Assembly: GCA_025174535.1 (NCBI GenBank)
Contig: JALBUN010000005.1
Location: 868,001-932,000 of the forward strand
Length of the DNA: 64,000 bases
Source: Cantharellus purpuraceus
Lineage: Eukaryota > Basidiomycota > Agaricomycetes > Cantharellales > Hydnaceae
Direction of reading: 5' to 3'
Shown in pieces: positions 41,658 through 51,834 of this stretch. The notes below the pieces were generated by a model, which worked only from the letters and a program-made list of their open reading frames with translations, ran no database searches and was not told the DNA's origin. The stretch's first letter is position 1. Each line of letters opens with the position of its first letter. Both the position numbers and the translations under genes were made by a program.

Positions 41658-42112
41658 TTACATGACTACATCTTCATTATTCAAGTCATTCTGCAAGATC
41701 TGATTGTCAATGTCATCCTCAGTTGGTAGTTTGTCAAGGACAACAACTTCTTGTAGATTGAATGAAATTGCTTTCATGTATCCCCTTTCCCTTGTTTTTG
41801 AAGGTGGTGAGCTGGGGTTAATTCCACTTGCCTTTTTGTCAGGGGATATTGTGCCACTGTCCCTTGTAACACCATATCCCCACCAACCTATCATAAAAGT
41901 AACAAGGACTGTAGTTCTGTTGGGAAGCTCTCTGTTGAATGTTGGCAGAGCAGCAATCTGTTTCAAATTGAAAGTCTCACTTCCATCTCAGGCATGACTG
42001 CATGTAGTTGTGATTACAATGATAGGATATAGTCAATATGTTCACATACCTGGTTTGTGTGGTCTGACAGAAAAGTTTGCAGGATTATTCTGCTTTGTTG
42101 CATCTTTTAGAA
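41658..42112 (-). other. Possible exons of an unknown gene or TE fragment
   Basis: A minus-strand frame (41966 to 41658) reads MKQIAALPTFNRELPNRT...DNQILQNDLNNEDVVM-stop. An upstream frame near 42060-42112 ends NNPANFSVRPHKP followed by a GTATGT donor, so the two may be spliced. I do not recognise the protein. It sits at the edge of the transposon zone and could be the C-terminus of a transposon protein. Confidence 0.3.
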
Positions 42113-42966
42113 AGTGAGTATATGCATGATGTTAAGGGTTGAAGAAACCGAGTTCAATGGGCATAACCAGAGTTGGTGCTAGTGTGGAGTGAGAGTGAAC
42201 TTTACTGTTCCAGTTTGACCAGGGACAGAGAGGCTCTCAGCTATTGAGTTGGATCAAGTGGACTTGGCTTAACTTATGTGTTGTGCCCCCTTGGATTGTC
42301 AGTCCAATATTTTGGAGTTTGGAGGTACAGAGTTGGATCAAAGATCTAGAGTTTGACTTGTCAAGAAGCTAGCAACCAGGAAGCTATGGGGGTCAAACTT
42401 AGTTGATATATGAACTGCTGTAACATACAGAAAATAGCCCATATGAGTGTCTGAAGAATTGAATGAAAAACTAAAGTAGGAGAACAATAGGACAGATATG
42501 GAATATAAAATGGAAAGGAGTTTGGAGTTTGGACTTAAGTCCAAATTAAAACTAAACAATATAAAAGGTAACAATTATTGTAACTCATATCAAGAAAATC
42601 ACTTATCAAGGAAACAATAAATGGAGTTTGGGGTTGTCAGAGATAGAGTTGTCAGAGGTGGGGTAGAAGGAGATGATGTTGGAGTCCAGAGATTGGACTT
42701 GGTGTTACAGGATGCAACAGTATCTCCTGTCTAGATCAAGCCCATGAGATCTTAGTCAGCATTGGAGGAAAAATGTTGGCATATGCAGTTGAATTGGTGC
42801 ATGAGGCTGAGCCAATATTAAAATGTGTGTCTTTTCCTCCTGTCTCTTACCACTACCTTGCTGATGATGCCTACCACTGAGGAACTTTGCTGACAATGAC
42901 TTGAGCCTGATAGGTCAATTGCTGAGGTGGAGGTTGTGGAGAAAAGGTGGAGGAGGTGTTAATGGG
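42113..42966. other. AT-rich stretch, no gene recognised
   Basis: Repetitive in flavour (several GGAGTTTGG-like phrases near 42310, 42520 and 42620), CpG-poor, with no coding frame I can support. It ends in a purine-rich tract just before the LTR-like repeat at 42967. Confidence 0.35.
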
Positions 42967-43222
42967 TGTCTTAGTTCACACTGTTGCACAGAACTTAACC
43001 AAGTGTATTGGTTGGGGGATGTGTTGTACAGTGTGGTAGTGTCTAAGTTCTGTCTACTATATGTGGACCCACACGTGTACTGGGTCCACTGGCTTATATA
43101 ATAACTATACATATACACCCTATGGGCACATATCTACCAAGAGGGCAGCATTCCTTAAGGGAATGTTACATATATTAATTATACTTATATATTATAGTAA
43201 GTAAGTACCTTGGGTACTTACA
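42967..43222 (+). repeat. LTR-like repeat C, copy 1
   Basis: A 256-bp unit with LTR-like ends, TGTCTTAG...TACTTACA, nearly identical in layout to copies at 51580-51834 (same orientation) and 51186-51445 (inverted). No flanking target duplication was found (ATGGG left, CCCTC right). The true strand is uncertain: a purine tract precedes it on the plus strand, and another (AAAAAGGGGAGGG) precedes it when read on the minus strand. Confidence 0.65.
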
Positions 43223-43264
43223 CCCTCCCCTTTTTGAATGAGACATGATCTCATTCAGTACTTT

Positions 43265-43914
43265 TTAATCATACAGTTCCTTATGAAGCTGTTCTGACGA
43301 GTCGGTGTCCATATGGTCATCTTGTTCATATGGCTCTGGAGGGGGACAGCTCTCAGTCATCCCCAATGTGGTTGCAGTATCCTCATCCACTTGAATGGAT
43401 GAGGAGGATGCAATTGCTACTGCAGCATCCCAATCAAGTTCATGATTAAGTTGATTGTGACCTAAACACTCAGCAAGAGAGTGTTTAGCAGCTTTATGAG
43501 CTGCTTGGGAGACTCCCTGAGTCTCCTGCTTTCGCTTACCAACCCTGGTGGGCTGGTTAAATGCTGCTCCAGAGGTGATGCATTTAGCAAACTCCTCTAA
43601 TATAGCAGCATGATTGGGGGTGATGCCTCCCAATCACCCAAACCAGAGCACAAGCTCCAATTCAGTATGTTCTTTGGGGGAGTGATTCCCCCAATCATAC
43701 GCTCCAGTGACTGAAGTGCAAAAGGTGTCACCAAGAGTTGATGAGAACTTTGACCACTGGTCAATAATCCCCAGTGGCCAGGATTCTGGAACATAGTCCA
43801 GAGGTTCTTCTTAAATGCAGAAGAACCCTTCTTGGGAGTGGCCTTTTGCAGCCACATCCATATGTCCACATTGGACAAGTTCATAGTACCATCTGACTCC
43901 TGTTGGATGGCTGG
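43265..43914 (-). pseudogene. Truncated, frameshifted copy of an unknown TE-associated protein
   Basis: Reads MNLSNVDIWMWLQKATPKKG...NLWTMFQNPGHWGLLTSGQ, then shifts frame (around 43740-43630) and resumes GGITPNHAAILEEFAKC...AAFNQP, ending HKELYD-stop at 43265. The same protein, longer at its N-terminus, occurs at 54805-55482. Its 5' part here is cut off exactly where the chromovirus 5' LTR starts. Function unknown; the C-terminus is acidic with a DMDTDSS tail. Confidence 0.6.
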
Positions 43915-44276
43915 TGTCAGGGTTCAAATATGTCATATTCTATTTTTAGTATTTTCTCTTGACACCCCTATCAGTGCAGCCTGTCAGGGTGCATCTCCCC
44001 TATTTCATTGCCCCTATCACTTCCTCTATCCTTCCTCCCCTATCTTGGTTCTCCTATCCGTCTCCATCATTTAGTATAAAGACTCGCCTTGGTGCAGTGT
44101 GATCCCCTCAGCTTGATCTCTGAGGATATCCGCTGTACCAGGTAAGTCCCATGTATTTATCAGAAACAGCTGTATAGACTGAGGATATCTGCTGTACCAG
44201 CTGGCATTATTTCTTATTGGCTCTCACTTATTGAGTATCTTGTTGTTGTGGCCTCGTCATCAGCGTCGCCCTCACA
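43915..44276 (+). repeat. 5' LTR of the chromovirus
   Basis: 362 bp, TGTCAGGG to CCTCACA. It has a TATA box at 44075. It is 61 bp longer than the 3' LTR, mainly because of a 59-bp segment at 44142-44200 that starts GTAAGT, ends CTGTACCAG, and repeats about 20 bp of the preceding sequence. Confidence 0.92.
44075..44081 (+). promoter_or_regulatory. TATA box in 5' LTR
   Basis: TATAAAG inside the 5' LTR, conserved in the 3' LTR and in the solo LTR at 51932; the likely core promoter of the element. Confidence 0.55.
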
Positions 44277-44344
44277 GAAGATCAAGCTCATAAGACGACC
44301 CCACACCTCATAACACTTTCCCTATTAACTACTTCACTGATACC

Positions 44345-45487
44345 ATGACCGATCAGCTCCCTGAAGCCTATTGGGACACTCTAGGTGAAAGTGGTGGCTT
44401 TCTGCGAGCGTTGTTCAACACCCAGGCGCAGCAGCTCCAGCAGCTGCAACTCCAGAACCAGCACCTCCAGAGCCAGTTCGCCAATGTCCAGAACAACCTA
44501 GCAGATGCTGCCACTGCTGCCGCCATCGCTGCAGCACAGACCATCTCTCAGACCACCTCATTTCCCACACCTTCTCCTACATTGTCATCCGTTCGCCCAA
44601 TAAGGGCAGCTGAACCAGCCAAATTCAATGGAGGTCGTGCAGAGACGGAAGGTTTCATTCGCTCTATCAGGCTTGCCATTGCAGTCCAGCCTACATCTTT
44701 CCCAGATGAGTGGACCAAGATCCTCTATGCCCTCTCTTTTATGACAGGAGGTTCTGCTGAAGTATGGGCGCACAACGAGACACAGGCAGTCATTGACAGG
44801 ACCTCACCGCTCTCCACCTTGGAGGAATTCATTAAGCAGGTGGAGAATGCTTTTGGGGACCCTGACCGCTCTCGAACAGCACGAACAAAGTTACACGATC
44901 TTAGGATGACACCTGGCATGTCAGCGGATGAATACACAGCACAGTTTGAGATACTAGCAGGAAGGACTGGGTTTAATGATGCAGCACTGGAAGATGCCTA
45001 TGCCCGAGGGCTCCCTGCAATGATTCTTGACAAGATCCATGCACAGCCATCCCTCCCGTCCGGTCTCAAGGCATGGAAGGAAGCGGCCTGTCAAATTGAC
45101 CGCAACCACCGTCGTCTTCTAGAAGTGAGACGTGCTCAGACTTCCCTCACTCCTGCCCGCTCTACCCCATCCTGCCCTCACAGCACTCCGGTCATCTCTG
45201 TACCAACTACCTTGGCAACCTCTAATGGTGCTGCACCTATGGATATTGACTCCAACCGCCATCGCATTGAGACTCGGATGTGCTATAACTGTGGAAAGCA
45301 TGGCCATATATCCCCAGCATGCCCTGAACCACGCAAGGAACGTATCCGAGCTGATCTCACACAAACAGCAATTGCAGGCATGATACCAGAGTCAGTAGCA
45401 GCTGCACTGAAGGCCAAGGAAGAAGCGCAGAAGGCAGTAATTCCAAAGCAAGAGGAGAAGCAGGATTTTCAGGCCAGTCAGCAGTGA
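44345..45487 (+). CDS. gag of the chromovirus
   Basis: 380-aa capsid/nucleocapsid protein. The N-terminus has a Gln/Leu-rich coiled-coil-like stretch (QAQQLQQLQLQNQHLQSQ), then the retrotransposon gag domain (RPIRAAEPAKFNGGRAETEG to about residue 230). A CCHC zinc knuckle CYNCGKHGHISPAC lies near residue 317 and should bind the RNA genome. The stop at 45485-45487 overlaps the open pol frame, which lies in the -1 phase and is free of stops from 45355. It is intact. Confidence 0.88.
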   Translation: MTDQLPEAYWDTLGESGGFLRALFNTQAQQLQQLQLQNQHLQSQFANVQNNLADAATAAAIAAAQTISQTTSFPTPSPTLSSVRPIRAAEPAKFNGGRAETEGFIRSIRLAIAVQPTSFPDEWTKILYALSFMTGGSAEVWAHNETQAVIDRTSPLSTLEEFIKQVENAFGDPDRSRTARTKLHDLRMTPGMSADEYTAQFEILAGRTGFNDAALEDAYARGLPAMILDKIHAQPSLPSGLKAWKEAACQIDRNHRRLLEVRRAQTSLTPARSTPSCPHSTPVISVPTTLATSNGAAPMDIDSNRHRIETRMCYNCGKHGHISPACPEPRKERIRADLTQTAIAGMIPESVAAALKAKEEAQKAVIPKQEEKQDFQASQQ

Positions 45488-45492
45488 AGAGC

Positions 45493-48400
45493 ATGCCCTG
45501 CCTGACAAACCGGTTTTCAGTTCTTGAATCATGTACTGTAGGGCTCACAAGCGATATGTTACGTGCACACTCCCTTGTCCATCAGACTGAAACCAAAACA
45601 GCCATGCCTGAAAACCCTTCTCAACTTCCAGCTAAACATGATGACCCTCCTCATCTCTACCTTCGATCTGCAGACATCCGTCGATGTACAAGAATTCCCA
45701 TGAAAATCCACTCGGTAGACACTGGATACCCTCTAGCTGTGGATGTACTCCTCGATAGTGGTGCTACAGAAATGTTCATTGATGCAGAATATGTCAAAGC
45801 AGAGAAACTTCGAACACGCCCTCTACCACGTGCCATACCTGTTTATAACATTGATGGGACCCCAAATGAAGCAGGTTCAATCAAGGAAGAAGTCGATCTC
45901 ATCTGCACATATGGGACCCATACCAAACGTGCCACATTTTCAGTCACAAGCCTGGGAACCTTTGGCATAATTGTTGGGCACACCTGGCTTGTGAAGCACA
46001 ACCCAGAGGTAGACTGGCATACAGGAAAGGTACAGATGACTCACTGCCCTGATTCATGTGGAGAAGTACCAGAACACAAAGAGCATTTGCTTGGTACAAC
46101 TCCTTCAAATGGCAAGAACTCACACAGGCAACCCCAATACGAGGGAGACCGAACATTTGTTATCTTTGTAGAAGAAGACTTGGAGAATATCTATGCTGGT
46201 TCAACAGTTTCTCAACAGCTCGCACAGAAGGCTGCAGAATCTACTCCAGTCAAAGCCTTTGAGGAGATTGTCCCAAAGGCGTACTGGGGAATTAAGGATG
46301 TTTTTGCAAAGGAGTCCTTTGACCAACTTCCACCTTGAAAACTGTGGGACCACACTATTGAACTCACTCCAGGAGCGCAACCCTTCAGCACAAAGGTCTA
46401 TCCAATGTCCCCAAATGAGCAGAAGGAGTTGGACACATTCCTTGAGGAGAACCTACGGAATCATCGTATACATCCTTCCAAGTCACCCATGGCATCCCCT
46501 GTCTTTTTTGTGAAAAAGAAGGACGGTAATCTTCATTTTGTGCAAGACTACCGCAAGCTGAATGATATCACAATCAAGAATGCCTACCCACTACCCCTGG
46601 TACCAGACATCATGAATAAAATTGCCGCAGCCAATGCCAAGTACTTTACCAAGCTTGACATCCGATGGGGATATAACAATGTGCGTATTAAAGAGGGCGA
46701 TGAGTGGAAGGCAGCCTTTCGAACCAATCGTGGTCTATTTGAACCCCTGGTCATGTTCTTTGGTCTCACAAACAGCCCAGCAACCTTTCAGACGATGATG
46801 AATGGCATTTTCAAGGAGCTCATTGATGATGGCACTATGGTAGTGTTCATGGACGACATCCTCATTTTCACTGAATCCCTAGAACAACACCACACGATCG
46901 TGCAATCTGTCCTTGAAATTCTTCGTGCCAACCACCTGTACCTCAAACCAGAGAAATGCCTTTTCTCGCAACAGAAGGTAGATTATCTTGGATTGATTCT
47001 CTCACAGGGACAGGTAGCTATGGACCCAGTTAAGGTGGCCGGAGTCAGAGACTGGCCCACACCGTGCAATGTGACAGAAGTCAAATCCTTCCTGGGTTTC
47101 ATCAATTTCTATCGTCGCTTCATTGAGGACTTCTCACATATCGCAAAGCCTCTGAATCGGTTAACAAAGGCAGATACACAGTGGTCCTGGATACCTGATG
47201 GCCCAGAACAAGAAGCCTTTGATAAACTCAAGCAGCTTGTCACGTCAACTCCAATCCTTGTCCTCCCAGATCAAACCAAGCATTTTCGACTAGAGACAGA
47301 TGCTTCAGCATATGCAACAGGTGCTGTTCTATCTCAACTCTGTGACGATGAGAAATGGAGGCCGGTAGGTTTTGTATCCAAGAGCCTTTCAGATGCAGAG
47401 CGCAACTATGCCATCCATGATAAGGAATTGCTCTCAGTCATCCATGGACTAGAAGAATGGCGCCACATCTTGGAAGGGACCAAATACAAGATTGAAATCC
47501 TTAACGACCATCAAAACCTCACATATTTCCGTACAGCTCAGAATCTCAATCGTCGACAAGCTCGCTGGTCACTATACCTTTCTCGTTTTGACTTTGAACT
47601 GATCCACCGTCCTGGATGACATTCAGCCAAACCTGATGCCCTCTCACGACATGTAGATCATAAGCGGGGGGAGGAAGATAACCAGAACCAGGTTCTTCTT
47701 GGCCCTGAGCTGTTCCACATCGATGCGACATCCACCTATCCAGGGCCAGAAGCTCAAATGATCACAGGAGAAGGAGACATATTCCTGGAACGTGTGCGGA
47801 ACTGCACCAACAGAGATGAAAAGGTTGTAAAGGCTCTTAAGGAACTTGGTCCTTCTCGGAATTTACAAGGACAGGAATGGACTGAGGAGAATGGACTTGT
47901 CCTCTATTGTGGCAAGGTATATGTCCCTCTTGACCCAAAATTGTGCCATGACATTGTAAGGGCACACCACGATACTCACATTACAGGTCACCCTGGTCGC
48001 TGGAGAACAACAGAACTTGTATCCCGCAGCTACTGGTGGCCTGGATTTGGACGATACATTGCCAAATACGTCAAGGGATGTGACCTCTGCAATCGGACAA
48101 AAACTTTCCCTGCTCCTCCTATGGGTAAACTCCTGCCTAATCGTGTCCCAGATCGGAGGTGGCAAGTGATATCTGTTGACCTTATTGTAGAACTACCCAT
48201 CAGCCATGGCTATGATGCACTCCTTGTCATTGTGGACTGTCTTTCCAAACGAGCACATGTTATCCCTACCACCTCTGACATCAACTCCATAGGAGTTGCA
48301 CGACTTTTCCGAGACCATGTGTGGAAATACCACGGCTTTCCTGAGGAGATCATCAGTGACTGTGGCACCCAGTTTGTCTCTCAATTTATGCGCAAGCTCA

Positions 48401-49383
48401 ATAAGCTTTTGGGGATCAAGGTTGCAGCATCCACAGCATATCATCCACAAACCGATGGTCAGACGGAAAGGGTCAATCAAGAAATTGAACAATACTTGAG
48501 GCTTTTCGTCAATCAGTGCCAGGATGACTGGATTGAGTGGGTTCCTCTTGCCAAATTCACATACAACAACCGCATCCACTCCTCCACGCAATCAACCCCC
48601 TTCATGCTTGATACAGGCCAACACCCAAGGCTTGGGCTAGAGCCAATCCGAGAGACACGACTTGAAGCACTGGAAGAATTCACTGAGCGTATGGAGACAG
48701 CCACCACTGAGGCTTGCTCCGCCCTGGAAAAGGCAGCAGATGATATGGCATGATTCTATGATGCCCATCGGCAAGCAGCCCCAGTATACAAACTTGGTGA
48801 CAAGGTCTGGCTCAATGCACAAAATATCACCACCACCCATCCAACCAAGAAACTTGATCACAAATGGTTAGGACCATATGTGATTAATAAGGTGGTCTCA
48901 CGAAATGCCTATGGCCTACAACTTCCCCCAATCTTTGGCCACACTCATCCAGTGTTCTCTGTTGTCTTACTCCATCCTTATGAAAAGGATCCCATCCCTG
49001 AATGCCAGTCATCTCCTCCACCACCTCCAGTCATTCGAGATGGAGTACAGGAATACGAAGTTGAGAAGATCCTTGACAGCAGAGTTTTCCGAGGAAGACT
49101 GGAATACCTGGTGCGTTGGAAGGGCTATGGAGCTGCTGATGACCTCTGGATCCCAGCTAAGGATGCCAGTGGGGCTAGAAGGCACATTGCAGACTTCCAT
49201 CGGGAAAATCCTGAAGCCCCAAGGCATATTTCGGCAGCCACCTATGCAGCTCTTCCCTTCAGACGCTTTGAGAACTTCACAGAACCTCCCAAACAGGTCC
49301 TCTTTGATTGGACAGCTGGCAGGAACCCAACACGTGGTATTGGACACATTTCAGAGCCGCAGAATAGGCACAGTGAAGCTTAG
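45493..49383 (+). pseudogene. pol of the chromovirus, broken by three TGA codons
   Basis: One reading frame except for TGA at 46336-46338, 47617-47619 and 48751-48753. In order: aspartic protease (VDVLLDSGATEMFID near 45740), reverse transcriptase (about 46400-46990; active site VFMDDIL, with KLDIRWGYNNVRI and FGLTNSPATFQ), RNase H (about 47270-47600; ETDASAYATGAVLSQ), integrase zinc finger (HH...CDLC near 47960-48090), integrase core with Asp in SVDLIV, Asp in ISDCGTQF and Glu in TERVNQEIE, and a chromodomain (about 49050-49200; YEVEKILDSRVFRGRLEYLV). Each stop sits where a single CGA-to-TGA change of an Arg codon would explain it. The first ATG is 45493; expression from gag by -1 frameshifting in the 45355-45487 overlap is likely. 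Confidence 0.92.
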
Positions 49384-49422
49384 CGCTCACCAAATTCATC
49401 CATGCCGAAATTCCACTAACTG

Positions 49423-49430
49423 TATATAAG
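49423..49430 (+). promoter_or_regulatory. TATA box ahead of the extra ORF
   Basis: TATATAAG is 60 bp upstream of the ATG at 49490 and after the pol stop, suggesting that the extra ORF has its own promoter. Confidence 0.4.
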
Positions 49431-49489
49431 CCAGTGAATCCACTTCCCCTTCCTCAGTAAAACCATCATCGTTCACTACCCAACCCACC

Positions 49490-49927
49490 ATGCCTTACCA
49501 GTCTGAATCCACCCCTCTACGCTCACTCCATTCCTACCCATCAATCACTTGGTCAGTTGACTCAAGGGATACTGCATATGCTGTAGAGGATTATAACCTC
49601 CCATCTCCACCTCCACAAGTTCATTTCCCCTTCTGGCATCGTAATCCATCAAGATGCCAGACATACTACATCGGGGACCCTCTATTCATCGGCAACTATG
49701 ACATACCATACGCCTTCCAAGGGCTCGCTGGTAAAGTCACCTATGAGGGAGGGGAGATGATACTTGGAGCAGTTTTCAGCATGAATGATCCCATATCCCC
49801 CGGAGAGTTCACCATCCCACTTTACCCCAAGGCAGAGAAGAGTCACCATCAACACTTGTCATGGGCTCTACTTTGGCAGAGAGTGAGAAGGGACCTTGCA
49901 GAGTGCTTCAGGGTGTGTCTCTCTTGA
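49490..49927 (+). CDS. Extra ORF of the chromovirus (ORF3), unknown function
   Basis: 145-aa intact frame between pol and the 3' LTR, starting MPYQSESTPLRSLHSYPS and ending RVCLS-stop. I know no family for it. A diverged homologue lies on the minus strand at 54252-54686; both share WS(V/M)D near the N-terminus, a PPP run, and the block RxxxxxCxxYxIGDPxF...PYxFxG followed by PxxP and a C-terminal Trp/Arg-rich helix. No signal peptide, membrane segment or zinc finger is visible, so an envelope role is not supported. Unlike pol, it has no stop codon. Its position and own TATA box suggest an accessory protein made from a subgenomic RNA. Confidence 0.65.
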   Translation: MPYQSESTPLRSLHSYPSITWSVDSRDTAYAVEDYNLPSPPPQVHFPFWHRNPSRCQTYYIGDPLFIGNYDIPYAFQGLAGKVTYEGGEMILGAVFSMNDPISPGEFTIPLYPKAEKSHHQHLSWALLWQRVRRDLAECFRVCLS

Positions 49928-49967
49928 GATGGATGGGATGATAGTGCATATCGAGATGACATGCATT

Positions 49968-49980
49968 AAGAGGGAGGTGA
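49968..49980 (+). other. Polypurine tract
   Basis: AAGAGGGAGGTGA directly abuts the 3' LTR, as expected for the plus-strand primer site. Confidence 0.7.
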
Positions 49981-50281
49981 TGTCAGGGTTCAAATAAGTC
50001 ATATTCTATTTTTAGTATTTTCTCTTGACACCCCTATCAGCGCAGCCTGTCAGGGTGCGTCTCCCCTATTTCATTGCCCCTATCACTCCCTATCCTTCCT
50101 CCCCTATCTTGGTTCTCCTATCCGTCTCCATCATTTAGTATAAAGACTCGCCTTGGTGCAGTGTGATCCCCTCAGCTTGATCTCTGAGGATATCCGCTGT
50201 ACCAGCTGGCATTATTTCTTATTGGCTCTCACTTATTGAGTATCTTGTTGTTGTGGCCTCGTCATCAGCGTCGCCCTCACA
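49981..50281 (+). repeat. 3' LTR of the chromovirus
   Basis: 301 bp, same ends as the 5' LTR, but lacking the 59-bp segment found at 44142-44200; otherwise very similar. Confidence 0.92.
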
Positions 50282-50640
50282 GTCAATGTCATCACAGACC
50301 ACAAGAACCTCAAATACTTTTTGACTACCAAACTCCTCGCATGGTGGCAAGCCTGCTGGTCTGAATTCCTGTCCCAGTTTAATCTGGTAATCCATTTCCA
50401 TCCTGGAAAACTCAGTACAAAACTGGACTCGTTAACTAGATGATGGGATGTCTATCTTAAAGAGGGAGGAAATGATTATGCAGCAGTAAATCCACAGAAT
50501 CTTAGGCCTGTTCACTAACAAACAGTTAACCGCTTCCCTCCAGGCAATGACATTCTACTCTCCAGTCCTCCAAGTAGCCATTACTATTGTTATGATTATA
50601 TTCATTAACACCCAGATCCCCACACACATGAAATCTATAC
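50282..50640 (+). pseudogene. RNase H end of another gypsy pol
   Basis: Directly after the 3' LTR the plus strand reads [19 protein letters not shown]...[14 protein letters not shown], then TGA where the family has Arg, then WDVYLKEGGNDYAAVNPQNLRPV. This is the C-terminal RNase H and tail of a gypsy pol different from the neighbouring element. Substitutions such as WWQACW in place of the usual RRQARW and HFHPG for RFRPG fit C-to-T change at CpG on either strand. Confidence 0.7.
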
Positions 50641-51185
50641 TCCATTGGGTAACCATCACATCTCCATTTAGTCTGTCTGATCGTCACCATTGACCTTGCT
50701 CATCAACCTCCAGTTCCAATTGATGCATCAGCATCACCATAGGAACCTGGACATCCATCCCCATCAGACTTGGACATATTCATGTAAGGCCATTGGCCTC
50801 AGAGACCCATCACTGGAGTAACTATTATTAGATTTCAAATATGTATTTAAGTTGTGTGACTGAGGACTTCATTCCCCAGTTTGAATATCAAATCACACCT
50901 AGCTCCTAAGTCCAATCCAAACTATCTAAGTCGTACTCCATCTCTGAAATCTTGGACACCAGTATTAGTGAGGGTGCAGCACATAAGCTGAAGCCAAGTC
51001 TGTTCCAACCCCCATGATGCACCCTGATCCTGACTCTGACTCTGACCCCTGACTCCAATCCAAGTTCTGACCCCCCAATCAGACCTAGTGCATAACAGTA
51101 TATTTGAACTGCTGTACTCACTCCTACCCCAATGCCACAATCCACTGCCAATTCCAAATGTGCACAAACCATTGAGGTGCCTGCT
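50641..51185. other. TE-derived stretch, nothing assignable
   Basis: CpG-poor sequence after the gypsy fragment, with no frame I can assign and no clear repeat. Confidence 0.35.
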
Positions 51186-51445
51186 TGTAAGTACCCAGGG
51201 TACTTACTTCCTATAGTATGTAATCATAATTAATGTATGCAGTATTCCATTAAGAAATGCTGTCTTCTTGGTAGATATATGCACCCATAGGGTGCATATG
51301 TATAGTTAGTATGTAAGCCAGTGGACCCAAGTACATGTGTGGGTTCACATATAGTAGACAGACCTTAGTAAACAACCACACTGTACAGCACATCACACAA
51401 CCAATATACTTGGTTGAGTTCTGTGTAACAGTGTGAACTAAGACA
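51186..51445 (-). repeat. LTR-like repeat C, copy 2 (inverted)
   Basis: 260 bp, the inverted counterpart of copies 1 and 3. On the plus strand it starts TGTAAGTACCC and ends GAACTAAGACA. It forms an inverted pair with copy 3 across a spacer of 134 bp. No target duplication. Confidence 0.65.
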
Positions 51446-51579
51446 CCACTTATACTCTTTTGAACTTCCAAAGGAAGAATCAATTGATTCTTCCTCATTA
51501 TTGAAGTTATCTAGTCAATACTAGAAAACCAGCTGTTGCTGGTGTACAGACATATACCAACCCCTCCAGTGTAAATGTG

Positions 51580-51834
51580 TGTCTTAGTTCACACCATTGC
51601 ACAGAACTCAACCAAGTATATTGGTTGGGCAATGTGTTGTACAGTGTGGTAGTTAACTAAGTTCTACCTACTACATGTGTACTTGGGTTCACTGGCTTAA
51701 ATAATAACTATACATATGCACCCTATGGGTGCATATATCTACCAAGAAGACAGCATTCCTTAATGGAATGCTGCATACATTAATTATGCTATATAACTAC
51801 ATACTATAGTAAGTAAGTACCCTGGGTACTTACA
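51580..51834 (+). repeat. LTR-like repeat C, copy 3
   Basis: 255 bp, TGTCTTAG...GGGTACTTACA, same orientation as copy 1. The similarity to copies 1 and 2 runs about 10 bp past the TGT end (GTGTAAATG-type flank), so the unit may be longer than the apparent LTR. Confidence 0.65.

Larger units (their letters stand above)
43915..50281 (+). mobile_element. Ty3/gypsy chromovirus, nearly complete but with stop codons
   Basis: LTR retrotransposon bounded by related direct LTRs (TGTCAGGG...CCTCACA), containing gag, a pol frame in the order protease-RT-RNase H-integrase-chromodomain, an additional ORF, and a polypurine tract before the 3' LTR. The chromodomain places it in the chromoviruses. Three in-frame TGA codons break pol, so it cannot act on its own as it stands. 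The 5-bp flanks differ (GCTGG left, GTCAA right), so no target duplication survives. Confidence 0.93.

Noticed and set aside
45484..45492. GTG at 45484 as pol start
   Set aside because: Not an initiation codon in a fungal nucleus; the frame is open further upstream and the first ATG is 45493.
49490..49927. Envelope-like protein in the retroelement
   Set aside because: No signal peptide, transmembrane segment or fusion-peptide-like stretch is visible.
42967..51834. Repeat C copies 1 and 3 as LTRs of one large element enclosing the chromovirus
   Set aside because: Same orientation, but no matching target duplications, and the interior is a mosaic of other elements in both orientations.
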